A stretch of DNA of 64,000 nt. Origin: Streptomyces tauricus. GTDB taxonomy: Bacteria > Actinomycetota > Actinomycetes > Streptomycetales > Streptomycetaceae. The notes below the pieces were generated by a model. It ran no database searches. It saw nothing but the letters and a program-made list of their open reading frames with translations, and was not told where the DNA came from. Of this stretch, positions 20,611 to 31,248 are shown piece after piece (within the stretch, counting starts at the first letter, position 1; each line of letters opens with the position of its first letter). Position numbers and translations under genes: made by a program. The stretch spans positions 372,001 to 436,000 of the forward strand of contig NZ_BMVY01000002.1 in assembly GCF_014650955.1 (NCBI RefSeq), read 5' to 3'.

Positions 20611-22169
20611 CACGCACCGCCTCCCAGCAGGTCCACGCATTTCTCGCCGACCATGAGGACCCCGATCATCGGGTTCACGGCGGGCATGGTCGGGAACACG
20701 GACGCGTCGGCGATCCGGATGCCGTCGAGGCCGCGGATCCGCAACTCGGGGTCCACGACGGCGAGCCGGTCGTCCGTCGCACCCATCCGGCAGGTGCCCG
20801 CCGGGTGGTACACCGTGTGGGCGACCTTGCGCGCGTACTCGCTCAGCTCCTCGTCCCCGGTGACGTCGGGGCCGGGGCACACCTCGCGCTTGAGCCAGTG
20901 CGCGAGCGGCTCGGCCTTCGCGATCTCGCGGGCGATCCGGATGCCGTCGACGAGGGTGCGGCCGTCGTAGTCGTCCTCGTCCGTGAAGTAGCGGAAGTCG
21001 AGGGCGGGCTTCTCGGCCGGGTCCGCGCTGGTCAGGTACAACCGGCCGCGGCTGCGCGGCTTGGGGATGTTCGGGGTCATCGAGACGCCGTGCTCGGGGC
21101 GTTCGTAGCCGAGGCGCTCCGGATTGTCCGTGAACGGGATCTGGTAGAAGTGGAACATCAGGTCGGGGCCCGCCCGTTCGGGGTCCCGCCGCACGAAGAG
21201 GCCCGCGTCGGAGTCCATCGCGGAATTCTCCGGAATCGGCCCGTCCGTCTCCCAGACGATGACCGACTCGGGGTGGTCGAGCAGGTTCTCGCCGACACCC
21301 GGCAGATCGTGGGTGACGGGTATGCCGAGCGCTTCGAGGTCCTCGCGCGGCCCGATGCCGGAGTGCAGCAGCAGCCGGGGCGAGTCGACGGCCCCGGCGC
21401 ACAGCAGGACCTCGCGGCGGGCGCGTACGAGGAGTTCGTCGCCGTCCTTCGTCGTCACGTGGACCCCACGCGCGCGGGTGCCGTCCAGCTCCACCTTGTG
21501 CGCCCAGGTCTCCAGGTAGAGGTGGAGGTTGGGCCGCTCGTCCATCACGGGGTGCAGATAGGCGACGGACGCGCTGGAGCGCTTGTTGGTCTCCGGGTGG
21601 TACGCGAGGTCGAAGAAGCCGACGCCCTCGGTGAACGGCTTCTTGTTGAAGCCCTCCACGCGCGGCACACCGAGCGTCGATTGCGCCGCGTCCACGAAGT
21701 CGCGGGCGATGGCGTTCCGGTCCTTCTCGTCGACCGGGACGATGTTGTTGCGCAGACGCGGGAAGTACGCCTCCATGGGCGCCGAACCCCAGCCCTCGGC
21801 GCCCGCCGCCTCCCACTCGTCCCAGTCGGACGGCAGCGGCTTGAACGCGATGAGGGTGTTGTGCGAGGAGCAGCCGCCGAGGACCTGGGCGCGGCTGTGC
21901 CGGATGTGCGAGTTGCCGCGCGGCTGCTCGGTCGTCGGGTAGTCGTAGTCCAGCTCCCCGCCGAGCAGGCCCATCCAGCGGCGCAGGGTCAGGACGTCGT
22001 CCCGGCCCACGTCACTGGGGCCGCCCTCGATGACGGCGACGGTGACATCGGGGTTCTCGGTGAGCCGGGAGGCGATGACGGACCCCGCGGTACCACCGCC
22101 GATGACGACGTAGTCGTACGTGTGCTCGGGCGCGTGCTCGTTCTGGTACTCGTGTGCGTTTTCGGGCAT
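20610..22169 (-). CDS. betA: GMC oxidoreductase, probable choline dehydrogenase
   Basis: The 519-residue flavoprotein has the FAD-binding motif [15 protein letters not shown], the GMC signatures [10 protein letters not shown] and [17 protein letters not shown], and the C-terminal catalytic His in [11 protein letters not shown] plus Asn in MPAVNPM. Choline dehydrogenases oxidise choline to betaine aldehyde. Placement between betB and the betaine transporter supports that substrate, though GMC enzymes are broad and another alcohol cannot be excluded. The ATG overlaps nothing upstream; a 140-bp gap with repeats separates it from betB. Confidence 0.85.
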
Positions 22170-22254
22170 GCGGAGGCGCTCCAGGGTGCCTTGTGCGGTG
22201 GGAAGTCGGACGTGACGGGGGCCGGGCCGGGGCCGCGGGTGTCAGCCGCGACCC

Positions 22255-22308
22255 GTCGGCCGGGCGGTGGGCGTCGGCCGGGCGGTGGGCGTCAGTCGGG
22301 CGGTGGGC
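22255..22308. repeat. Three 18-bp tandem repeats between betB and betA
   Basis: Two identical copies of GTCGGCCGGGCGGTGGGC and a third with two changes run up to the betB stop codon. There are no spacers, so it is a minisatellite. It may influence mRNA stability between the two genes, but nothing in the sequence proves a role. Confidence 0.85.
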
Positions 22309-22309
22309 G

Positions 22310-23821
22310 TCAGCCCGCGAACCAGCGGACCGGCTTCGGCGCGAGGTTCTGGTACACGTGCTTCGTCTCGCGGTACTCCGCGAGGCCCGCGGGGCCCAGC
22401 TCGCGGCCGACGCCGCTCTTGCCGAAGCCGCCCCACTCCGCCTGCGGAAGGTAGGGATGGAAGTCGTTGATCCAGACGGTGCCGTGCCGCAGCCGTCCCG
22501 CCACCCGCCGGGCGCGCCCCGCGTCTGCGGTCCAGACGCCGCCCGCGAGCCCGTACTCCGTGTCGTTGGCGAGCGCGACGGCCTCGTCCTCCGTACGGAA
22601 GGTCTCGACGGTCAGGACGGGTCCGAAGACCTCTTCCCGTACGACGCGCATCTCGCGGTGGCACTGGTCGAGGACGGTCGGCTCGTAGAAGTAGCCGGTG
22701 GCGGGCAGCCGGTCGGACGGGTCGGGGCGGGCGCCGCCGGTCCGCAGCACCGCGCCCTCGGCCAGGGCGGCGGCCACGTACCCCTCGGTCTTCTCGCGCT
22801 GTTCGGCGGAGACGAGCGGGCCGCACTCGACGCCCTCCTCGGTGCCGCGGCCCAGCCGGATCAGCTCGGCGCGGCGCACCAGTTCGGTGACGAACCGGTC
22901 GCGTACCGACTCCTCGATGATCAGCCGGGAGCCCGCCGAGCAGACCTGGCCGCTGTGGATGAACGCGGCGTTCAGGGCCTGGTCGACGGCCGTGTCGAAG
23001 CCCTCCTCGGTGGCGCAGGAGTCGGCGAAGACGACGTTGGGGTTCTTGCCGCCGAGTTCGAGGGCGACCTTCTTCACGGTGACGGCGGCGGCCTGCGCGA
23101 CCTTCGTACCGCTGGCGAGTCCGCCGGTGAAGGAGACCAGGTCGACGCCGGGGTGCTCGGCGAGCCGGGCGCCGACGCTGTGTCCGGGGCCTGTGACGAG
23201 GTTGGCCACTCCGGTGGGCAGCCCGGCCTCGACGAGCAGTTCGATGAGGGCGACGGTGGTCAGCGGGGTGATCTCGCTGGGCTTGAGGACGAAGGTGTTC
23301 CCCGCGGCGAGGGCCGGGGCGACCTTCCAGCTGGCCTGCAGCAGCGGGTAGTTCCAGGGCGTGATCATCGCGCAGACGCCGACGGGCTCGTGCACGACGA
23401 CGCTGTGGATGTCGTCCGAACCGGCGTCGACGACCCGGCCGCCGCCCTCTCCGACGACGAGGTCGGCGAAGTACCGGAAGGCGTCGGCGACGCAGTCGAT
23501 GTCGACCCGCCCCTCCTCCAGCGTCTTGCCCGCGTCCCGGCTCTCCAGGAGCCCGAGCTTCTCGCGGTCGCGGACGAGGAGGTCGGCGACGCGGCGCAGG
23601 AGGGCGGCCCGCTCGGTGACGGGCGTACGGGGCCACTCTCCGTGGTCGAAGGCGCGCCGGGCGGCCTCGACGGCGGCGTCCGTGTCCGGCACCCCGCCTT
23701 CGGAGACCTCGGCGAACGGCTTCGCGTCCGCCGGGTCGAGGATGTCCCGGGTGGCCCCCGAGGCGGCCGCACGCCACTCGCCGTCCACATGAATCGTCTG
23801 CTGCGCCTGGTGTCCCGACAT
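22310..23821 (-). CDS. betB: Aldehyde dehydrogenase, probable betaine aldehyde dehydrogenase
   Basis: The 503-residue NAD(P)-dependent enzyme has the oxyanion Asn in ITPWNYPLLQ, the general base Glu in LELGGKNP, the catalytic Cys in HSGQVCSAGSRL and FGPVL near the C-terminus. It should convert betaine aldehyde to glycine betaine, completing choline oxidation started by the downstream betA product. It is first in the leftward operon. Its promoter region is shared with the divergent MarR-GNAT gene 186 bases away. Confidence 0.88.
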   Translation of the reverse strand: MSGHQAQQTIHVDGEWRAAASGATRDILDPADAKPFAEVSEGGVPDTDAAVEAARRAFDHGEWPRTPVTERAALLRRVADLLVRDREKLGLLESRDAGKTLEEGRVDIDCVADAFRYFADLVVGEGGGRVVDAGSDDIHSVVVHEPVGVCAMITPWNYPLLQASWKVAPALAAGNTFVLKPSEITPLTTVALIELLVEAGLPTGVANLVTGPGHSVGARLAEHPGVDLVSFTGGLASGTKVAQAAAVTVKKVALELGGKNPNVVFADSCATEEGFDTAVDQALNAAFIHSGQVCSAGSRLIIEESVRDRFVTELVRRAELIRLGRGTEEGVECGPLVSAEQREKTEGYVAAALAEGAVLRTGGARPDPSDRLPATGYFYEPTVLDQCHREMRVVREEVFGPVLTVETFRTEDEAVALANDTEYGLAGGVWTADAGRARRVAGRLRHGTVWINDFHPYLPQAEWGGFGKSGVGRELGPAGLAEYRETKHVYQNLAPKPVRWFAG

Positions 23822-23969
23822 GATTCGGTGCTGCCTTCCGTTCCTGTTCCGTGCCCCTGTGTCACACGCATGTCACTCTCGGGGGCCGGGTGCACCTGCC
23901 CTTCTCACCGAAGGTCATGCGCTCCCCGTCACCGAAGTGCGCGGGGTCACTGACAAGCCGTCCGAAACA

Positions 23970-24007
23970 TGGACACTCCTGCCGACCTTTGACTAAAGTC
24001 AAAGGTT
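23970..24007 (+). promoter_or_regulatory. Leaderless promoter overlapped by a perfect operator palindrome
   Basis: A -35-like TGGACA (23970-23975), an 18-bp spacer and a -10 TAAAGT (23994-23999) lie eight bases before the ATG at 24008, so the transcript would begin at or next to the start codon. A perfect palindrome, ACCTTTGACT then two bases then AGTCAAAGGT (23985-24006), covers the -10 and the start point. This is where an autorepressing MarR dimer would bind. Confidence 0.7.
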
Positions 24008-24919
24008 ATGGAGCCTGTGCCCTCGCCCGTGTCCGCGGCGCACGTGACCACCTTGCGTGGCTTCAACCGCTACTTCACGCGCCGGATCGGTGTGCTCGAC
24101 GACCACTACCTCGGGCAGGACCGCCCGCTCGGCGAGGCCCGGCTGCTGTACGAGATCGGAGCCGGCGCGTCCCTGCGGGAGCTGCGGACCCGGCTCGGGC
24201 TCGACGCCGGGTACCTGAGCCGGATGGTGCGCGCGCTGGAGAAGCAGGGGCTCGTACGGGTCACCGTGCACCCGGGGGACAGCAGGCTGCGCCTCGCGGA
24301 GCCCACACCGGCCGGGCGGGCCGAACTGGCGGAGCAGAACCGCCGCGCGGACGACCTCGCCGAAGGTCTGCTGCGCGGGCTGACCGAGACCCAGCGGCGG
24401 CAGCTGACCGAGGCGGTCGCCACCACCGAGCGGCTGCTGCGGCTGGCCGCGATCACGGTACGGCCCGTCCCGGCGACGTCGGCCGACGCACGTGCCTGCC
24501 TCGCCGGTTACGCCGCCGAACTCGACGAACGCTTCCCCGAGGGGTACGCCGCCACCGACCTCGTACCGCCCGAGCGGATCGCCGTCTTCCTCGTCGCGTA
24601 CGAGGAGAAGCGCGCCGTCGGCTGCGGGGTGCTGTGCGCCCTCGACGACGAAACGGCCGAGATCCGGCATCTGTGGGTGCACCCGGAGGCCCGCGGACTG
24701 GGCCTGGGACGGCGGCTGCTGGCCGAACTGGAGCACACGGCGGCCGGACGCGGACACCGGACCGTACGCCTGGACACGCACAAGGTCCTCAAGGAGGCGG
24801 CGGCGATGTACCGGACCGGCGGATACACGCAGATCCCGGCGTACGACGACAACCCGCACGCCGGGTACTGGTTCGAGAAGCCGCTCGGCCCTGCCGGGAA
24901 GGCGCCCGGAACGCACTGA
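24008..24919 (+). CDS. MarR-family regulator fused to a GNAT acetyltransferase
   Basis: The 303-residue protein has a MarR winged helix in the first 140 residues (RPLGEARLLYEIG, LRTRLGLDAGYLSRMVRALEKQGLV). A GNAT domain follows in about residues 146-290, with the acetyl-CoA loop EARGLGLGRRLLAEL. Such fusions are regulators that may acetylate a small molecule or protein. The gene is divergent from the choline/betaine operon and has an operator at its own start, so it is a good candidate regulator of both. The effector and acetyl acceptor are unknown. Confidence 0.88.
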   Translation: MEPVPSPVSAAHVTTLRGFNRYFTRRIGVLDDHYLGQDRPLGEARLLYEIGAGASLRELRTRLGLDAGYLSRMVRALEKQGLVRVTVHPGDSRLRLAEPTPAGRAELAEQNRRADDLAEGLLRGLTETQRRQLTEAVATTERLLRLAAITVRPVPATSADARACLAGYAAELDERFPEGYAATDLVPPERIAVFLVAYEEKRAVGCGVLCALDDETAEIRHLWVHPEARGLGLGRRLLAELEHTAAGRGHRTVRLDTHKVLKEAAAMYRTGGYTQIPAYDDNPHAGYWFEKPLGPAGKAPGTH

Positions 24920-24944
24920 TCCCCGGGCGACCGCCCGGGGATCA
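24917..24944. terminator. Bidirectional hairpin terminator
   Basis: A perfect 12-bp stem (TGATCCCCGGGC with GCCCGGGGATCA) and GACC loop separate convergent genes. It includes the stop codon of the MarR-GNAT gene and lies 21 bases from the mdh stop. Confidence 0.85.
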
Positions 24945-24964
24945 GAGGGAACTCACAAGGTGTC

Positions 24965-26536
<1,572 letters not shown>

Positions 26537-26572
26537 AACGGGCGCCCGACTCAAGGGAGTCGGGCGCCCGTT
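26537..26572 (-). terminator. Strong hairpin downstream of the XRE/DUF2690 gene
   Basis: A perfect 16-bp stem (AACGGGCGCCCGACTC with its complement) and a four-base AAGG loop lie about 83 bases beyond the stop codon of the leftward gene. The outer A/T pairs give a short U run on the minus strand. Confidence 0.8.
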
Positions 26573-26654
26573 CGAGCCGTACGGCCCGTACGGCCCGTAC
26601 GACCGGCGCCCCGTGGAGGCCGGTCCGGGTCGTACTCGGTGTCACGCGCACCGC

Positions 26655-27959
26655 CTACTTCGTGCAGCCCTCCACGCCCGACGCGAGCGTCGCGCAGGCC
26701 TTCGCCCCGGTGGCGCTCTTCACCGCGACCATCGGGGTGTAGGCGTCGGTGTCCGTCTCGACCTCGGCGGTCTGCGCGGCGGCCGAACCGGCCGATATCC
26801 GGACCGTGTCCCCCGGTCCGGCCGCGGTGATACGGGCCCAGGCGGCGCCGCATGTCTCGCTGTACCGGACCTCGACCTGGGCGGTGCCGACCACGGCCTT
26901 CTCCACGGTCTGCGCCAGCGTCCCGCCGCAGCCCATGTTCTCCGGGTCCTTGCCCGCGCAGTCCGCGCCGCTGCACTCGACACCGGCCGGCAGTTCCTTG
27001 CTGACCGTCGGACTCGGGGTCGGCTTGGCCTCGTTCCCGCCCTCGTCACCGCCGGAGCTGGTGAGGAACACGGCCGCGGCTATCACCACGAGCGCGCCCA
27101 CGACTCCGGCGAGGAACATGGTGAGCCGCCGCTTGCGCCGCTGCCCGTCGGGCGAACCGCCGGCTCCGGGCCGCGCGTCCTGAGGCCCCGCGGCCGGACC
27201 GCCACCGGGTCCCCCGTGACCGGCCGAACCGGCCTGACCGGACGCCCCGTAGGCGCCCGGCGGACCGAAGCCGGAGGCACCGGACGCGCCGGGACCGCCG
27301 GCACCCCTGGGTCCCGAGTAGCCGGACGCTCCCGGAGGCGAGGCGACGACTCCCCAACCGCCACCCCGCGCATCCGCACCGGTCCTCGCACCGGCACCCG
27401 TGCCGCCGCTGCCGCTGCCGCTATTGGCACCGGCCCCGTACGGCGGCCTGCGCTCGTCCCCCTGTGCGGGGTCCTGCGCCGGGTTCCGTGCCGGACTCTG
27501 CGGGGGCACGGTGGGTGACACCCCGGCAGGGCCCGCGATACCCGGCTTGGGCGCGGCCGTCGCGCTTCCCCCGGCGCGCGCCTGCTTCCCGCTCTTTCCC
27601 CCCTTGGCCGGAGTCGGCCCGAACTCTCCCAGCGCGGCGCGCGCCTGGGAGATCCGTATCGCCTCCATGGTCATGTCGTGGCGCATCTCCGAACGGCTCC
27701 AGGCGCGCTCGGCAAGCTCCCACATCGTCGTCAGATGGACGGGATTGGTCCCGGTCACCTCGGCCAACGCCACGATCGCGCCCTTCGGCGCGAGCAGGCG
27801 GCCGTTCAGATACCGCTCCCAGGACGTCTTGCTGTATCCCGTGCGGTCGGCCACGGCGGCGATACTCAGCCCGCTGCGGTCGACCAGTCGACGCAACTGG
27901 CTGGCGAACTCCCTTACCTGCGGATCGAGTTCATCCGGCAAGGGCCTCCAACGAGGCAT
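26655..27959 (-). CDS. Membrane-anchored XRE-type helix-turn-helix protein with DUF2690 domain
   Basis: The 434-residue protein has an N-terminal XRE helix-turn-helix (about residues 15-65, LRRLVDRSGLSIAAVADRTG). A long Gly/Pro/Ala-rich linker follows, then one transmembrane helix (MFLAGVVGALVVIAAAVFL, near 285-303) and an extracytoplasmic Cys-containing domain (GVECSGADCAGKDPENMGCGG) that matches DUF2690. A DNA-binding head and an outside domain in one chain suggest a one-protein signal path, but DNA targets are unknown. GAGGGGGG five bases upstream supports the ATG at 27959. Confidence 0.85.
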   Translation of the reverse strand: MPRWRPLPDELDPQVREFASQLRRLVDRSGLSIAAVADRTGYSKTSWERYLNGRLLAPKGAIVALAEVTGTNPVHLTTMWELAERAWSRSEMRHDMTMEAIRISQARAALGEFGPTPAKGGKSGKQARAGGSATAAPKPGIAGPAGVSPTVPPQSPARNPAQDPAQGDERRPPYGAGANSGSGSGGTGAGARTGADARGGGWGVVASPPGASGYSGPRGAGGPGASGASGFGPPGAYGASGQAGSAGHGGPGGGPAAGPQDARPGAGGSPDGQRRKRRLTMFLAGVVGALVVIAAAVFLTSSGGDEGGNEAKPTPSPTVSKELPAGVECSGADCAGKDPENMGCGGTLAQTVEKAVVGTAQVEVRYSETCGAAWARITAAGPGDTVRISAGSAAAQTAEVETDTDAYTPMVAVKSATGAKACATLASGVEGCTK

Positions 27960-28607
27960 TGGTACCCCCCTCTTCCCCCCGTACGTGCTGGCCTTTTCCC
28001 GCGTGTGAAGCCCTCGCCGAGTCCCCGTGCCGGCTACCCACAGGGATGCGTTCGGTCAGGATCTCAGTTCCCGGGATGGGGGCGCACGGGAGCATTCGGG
28101 CCTGTGGGCATGCACCGTCGCATGCCCCCTGGTCTGCGGTCCAGTGTCCCACCGACTTGCCTCCCGGCTGACGAGACGGAGTGATCGCGACCCATTCTCG
28201 AACTTGTCAACATATCGACACACAGGGAACACATGCACGACCTCGTGCGTCACTCGCGCCTTCAGGGGGATCACACGCACACCAGGGGCAGATCGGATCG
28301 TCGACCGTTCGCCGCCGTCACGACGAGGCGACGGCCGCGGTCGGTCCGCCAGGCTATCGACGGAACCGGTGGCGCGTACGGCGTCCGGGGCGACCGGTAC
28401 CGGCGGGGACACGTTTTGCGCGTCCCGCGCGCGGGAGGTGCCGGAACCGTCACCTCCCTGCCACAGGCGGCTGACAGGTATTGAACGGCCATTGGCACGT
28501 CCATGACCCTTGTTCCAGGCGGCGCCCCTCCGCGCTCGGGGGAGTGGACGGGCGCCGCCGTCCTGAAACCGCCCCGACCTCCACGGCACGCGGCGGAGCG
28601 CTACCGG
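27960..28607. other. 650-bp region without a supported gene
   Basis: It holds the promoter of the XRE/DUF2690 gene. A minus-strand TTGACA (complement of 28205-28210) lies in a relatively AT-rich patch, and a 6-bp inverted repeat GCACGA/TCGTGC is at 28235-28248. Open frames on both strands are Arg/Pro-rich and unlike genes. Confidence 0.5.
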
Positions 28608-29360
28608 CTACGTCCTGATCGTGAAGTGCAGCGTGTCGTCCAGGAACGGAAGCTCCAGCCAGGGATTCGGCTGCGCCATCATCGCGAGCAGCGCGATGGC
28701 CGCCCCCAGGACGCCGTACGTGACGAGGTCCGTGAACCGGGATCGGACGGCGAGCATGCCCACGTCGGGCAGCACCCAGCGCATGGCGGCACCCACGAGC
28801 AGCGCGACGCCGATCAGCAGGGTCCCCGCCTTGAACGCGTCGAGCGCGGTCAGCAGCAGTCCGAGCCCGACCAGGCCGGTGACCGCGAGGATCGGCCACT
28901 GCCGTGCGGGGGCGGGCGCGTCGCGGGGGGCCGCCCTGCCGCCGCCCTCGGGCCGCGCGGTGTCCCGGGTGAACAGCGGAAACCGCCGCGTGACCCGCCG
29001 GGGCTCCCCGTCGGGCCCGGGCGCACTGACGGCATCCCGAACGGTCAGCTCCTCATCACGCTCGGAACTCTCGGAACTCTCGGAACTCTCGGACGAGGCG
29101 GCCTCCGAACCGGAAGCGGAAGCTGAGCCCTGCTCTGAGTCCTGAGCCGGGCCGGACGCGGCCCCCGAGGCCGGAGCCGGGCCGGGCACCGGAGCCTTTC
29201 CGGACGCCGGAGCCGGAGCCGGAGCCGGAGCCGGGCCGGACGCCGAGTCCGGCGTCGTGGTCCGCTGTGCGGCGTCCTGTCGGTCCGGGGCCCCGTTCTC
29301 GGGCGCGGCCGGCGTCGGCGCGTCGCCCGCGCCCCGGTCCTCGCTCTCCGCCGAGGTCAC
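28608..29360 (-). CDS. DUF3017 family membrane protein
   Basis: The protein has a long acidic and Ser/Pro/Ala-rich N-terminal half with tandem Glu-Ser-Ser and Pro-Ala repeats. Three hydrophobic helices follow in the last 95 residues (WPILAVTGLVGLGLLLTAL, AGTLLIGVALLVGAAM, LVTYGVLGAAIALLAMMA), the DUF3017 layout. The GTG at 29360 is preferred because GGAGGAGGG precedes it; a GTG at 29405, overlapping folD, is the alternative and adds 15 residues. It follows folD on the same strand and is probably co-transcribed. Function is unknown. Confidence 0.8.
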   Translation of the reverse strand: MTSAESEDRGAGDAPTPAAPENGAPDRQDAAQRTTTPDSASGPAPAPAPAPASGKAPVPGPAPASGAASGPAQDSEQGSASASGSEAASSESSESSESSERDEELTVRDAVSAPGPDGEPRRVTRRFPLFTRDTARPEGGGRAAPRDAPAPARQWPILAVTGLVGLGLLLTALDAFKAGTLLIGVALLVGAAMRWVLPDVGMLAVRSRFTDLVTYGVLGAAIALLAMMAQPNPWLELPFLDDTLHFTIRT

Positions 29361-29394
29361 AGCGCCCTCCTCCGCCGGTGCCGCCGGCTCGCGG

Positions 29395-30249
29395 TCAGCC
29401 GGCACTGCGTTCCGCCGCCTCGACCACGTTGACGAGGAGCTGGGCGCGGGTCATCGGACCCACTCCGCCCGGGTTCGGCGAGATCCACGCGGCGACCTCC
29501 GCCACCCCGGGGTGGACGTCGCCCACGATCTTGCCCTCGGCGTTGCGGGAGACGCCGACGTCGAGGACGGCCGCCCCCGGCTTCACGTCCTCGGGGCGGA
29601 TCAGGTGCGCGGAGCCCGCCGCGGCCACGATGATGTCGGCCTGGCGCAGATGCGCGGCCAGATCACGCGTACCGGTGTGGCACTGCGTGACCGTCGCGTT
29701 CTCCGAGCGCCGCGTGAGCAGCAGCGGCATCGACCGGCCGATGGTCACACCGCGGCCGACGACCACGACCTCGGCGCCCTTGATCTCCACTCCGTACTGC
29801 CGGAGCAGGGTGAGGACACCGTTCGGGGTGCAGGGCAGCGGGGCCGGCTCGTTGAGGACGAGTCGGCCGAGGTTCATCGGGTGGAGCCCGTCCGCGTCCT
29901 TGTCCGGGTCCATCAGTTCGAGGATGCGGTTCTCGTCGATGCCCTTGGGGAGCGGCAGCTGGACGATGTACCCGGTGCAGGACGGGTCCTCGTTGAGTTC
30001 GCGGACGACCGCCTCGATCTCCTCCTGCGTGGCGGTCGCGGGCAGTTCGCGCTGGATGGAGGCGATACCGACCTGCGCGCAGTCGCGGTGCTTGCCCGCG
30101 ACGTACTTCTGGCTGCCGGGGTCCTCCCCGACCAGGACGGTCCCGAGTCCGGGCGTGATGCCCTTCTCCTTCAGGGCCGCCACGCGGGCGGTCAGATCGG
30201 ACTTGATCGCGGCTGCGGTGGCCTTGCCATCGAGAATCTGGGCGGTCAT
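29395..30249 (-). CDS. folD: Bifunctional methylenetetrahydrofolate dehydrogenase/cyclohydrolase
   Basis: The 284-residue enzyme interconverts methylene-, methenyl- and formyl-tetrahydrofolate. It has the catalytic Lys in [28 protein letters not shown], the NADP loop [14 protein letters not shown] and the C-terminal [13 protein letters not shown]. Length is normal. It heads a two-gene unit with the DUF3017 gene. The one-carbon link to purN and purH, 2 kb away, is functional (formyl-THF supply) but those genes are in a separate unit. Confidence 0.95.
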   Translation of the reverse strand: MTAQILDGKATAAAIKSDLTARVAALKEKGITPGLGTVLVGEDPGSQKYVAGKHRDCAQVGIASIQRELPATATQEEIEAVVRELNEDPSCTGYIVQLPLPKGIDENRILELMDPDKDADGLHPMNLGRLVLNEPAPLPCTPNGVLTLLRQYGVEIKGAEVVVVGRGVTIGRSMPLLLTRRSENATVTQCHTGTRDLAAHLRQADIIVAAAGSAHLIRPEDVKPGAAVLDVGVSRNAEGKIVGDVHPGVAEVAAWISPNPGGVGPMTRAQLLVNVVEAAERSAG

Positions 30250-30500
30250 GTGCCCATCCTCGCGGATGACGGGGTCCAGGTTCCAATCCGGCCCCGGTTC
30301 GGCTGTCCGGGCAGTGTCCGGCGTGGTCAGCGATGTTGCACTTGCACAACTCCTGCCGGCTGCGACTGGACACCAAGGCCGGGCTTTTAGACCATAAGCC
30401 GCGCAGTGCCGCGGGCAGTGCAGGGGGGACAGACCGCAAACCGCTCGACCTTTCCTCCGTACGGCCGCGTCGTCCCCGCACCACCGACGGAGGAACCTTC

Positions 30501-31124
30501 ATGAGCTTCGGCGACCCGAACAACCCGTACGGGCAGCAGCCCCCGCAAGGAGGGCAGCCCTACGGCTACCCCCAGCAGCCGCAGGGCCAGCCCGGATACG
30601 GCTACCCGCAGCAGGCGCCGCAGGGTGTGCCGCCGCAGGCGGGTTACGGCTACCCGCAGCAGCCCGGCCAGCAGTACCCCGGGTACCCCGACCCCCAGCA
30701 GCAGATGTACGGCGGCAGGCCGCCCTACGCCCACTGGGGCCTGCGCTTCCTCGCGACGCTGGTGGACGGCCTCGTCCTCCTGCTCGCCTACGTACCCGCG
30801 GTGATCGGGGCGGCCATGGGCAGCGACTCGGCGGCGGCGGGGATCCTCGGTCTGATCAGCATCGTCGCCATCTTCGGTGTGGCCATCTGGATGCTGGTCC
30901 AGGAGGGCAAGACCGGCCAGACCGTCGGCAAGAAGGCCCTCGGCATCCGCCTCCTGCGGGAGATAGACGGTCAACCGATGGGCGTCGGCATGGCGTTCGT
31001 CCGCCGCCTCGCGCACTTCCTCGACAGCATCGCCTGCTATCTCGGCTGGCTGTGGCCGCTGTGGGACGACAAGAAGCAGACGTTCGCCGACAAGGTGTGC
31101 AGCTCGGTCGTCGTCAAGGGCTGA
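30501..31124 (+). CDS. RDD family membrane protein with Pro/Gln/Gly/Tyr-rich head
   Basis: The 207-residue protein starts with about 75 residues of repeats such as YGYPQQP. An RDD domain with three helices follows (LRFLATLVDGLVLLLAYVP, ILGLISIVAIFGVAIWMLV), with the conserved GKKALGIRLLRE. GGAGG lies seven bases before the ATG at 30501; the upstream part of the frame overlaps the folD promoter and is rejected. RDD proteins are proposed transporters or assembly factors, but no substrate is evident. Confidence 0.85.
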   Translation: MSFGDPNNPYGQQPPQGGQPYGYPQQPQGQPGYGYPQQAPQGVPPQAGYGYPQQPGQQYPGYPDPQQQMYGGRPPYAHWGLRFLATLVDGLVLLLAYVPAVIGAAMGSDSAAAGILGLISIVAIFGVAIWMLVQEGKTGQTVGKKALGIRLLREIDGQPMGVGMAFVRRLAHFLDSIACYLGWLWPLWDDKKQTFADKVCSSVVVKG

Positions 31125-31159
31125 CCCCCGCACCGCACGCCCTCGCGAGAGGCGTCCTT

Positions 31160-31210
31160 ACGCACCAGGGCCGTGTCCCCCCTCGCGGGTGGGACACGGC
31201 CCTGGTGCGT
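31160..31210. terminator. 20-bp perfect hairpin between convergent genes
   Basis: ACGCACCAGGGCCGTGTCCC pairs exactly with 31191-31210 across an 11-base loop. It lies between the RDD gene and purH, and should terminate both. Confidence 0.88.
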
Positions 31211-31248
31211 GCGGTCCGGCCGCCGTTACGCGGCGCGGGCCCGGTGGA

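Noticed and set aside
28056..28589. 177-residue minus-strand frame between XRE and DUF3017 genes
   Set aside because: Arg/Ser/Pro-rich, no recognisable domain, no ribosome-binding site and overlaps other random frames.
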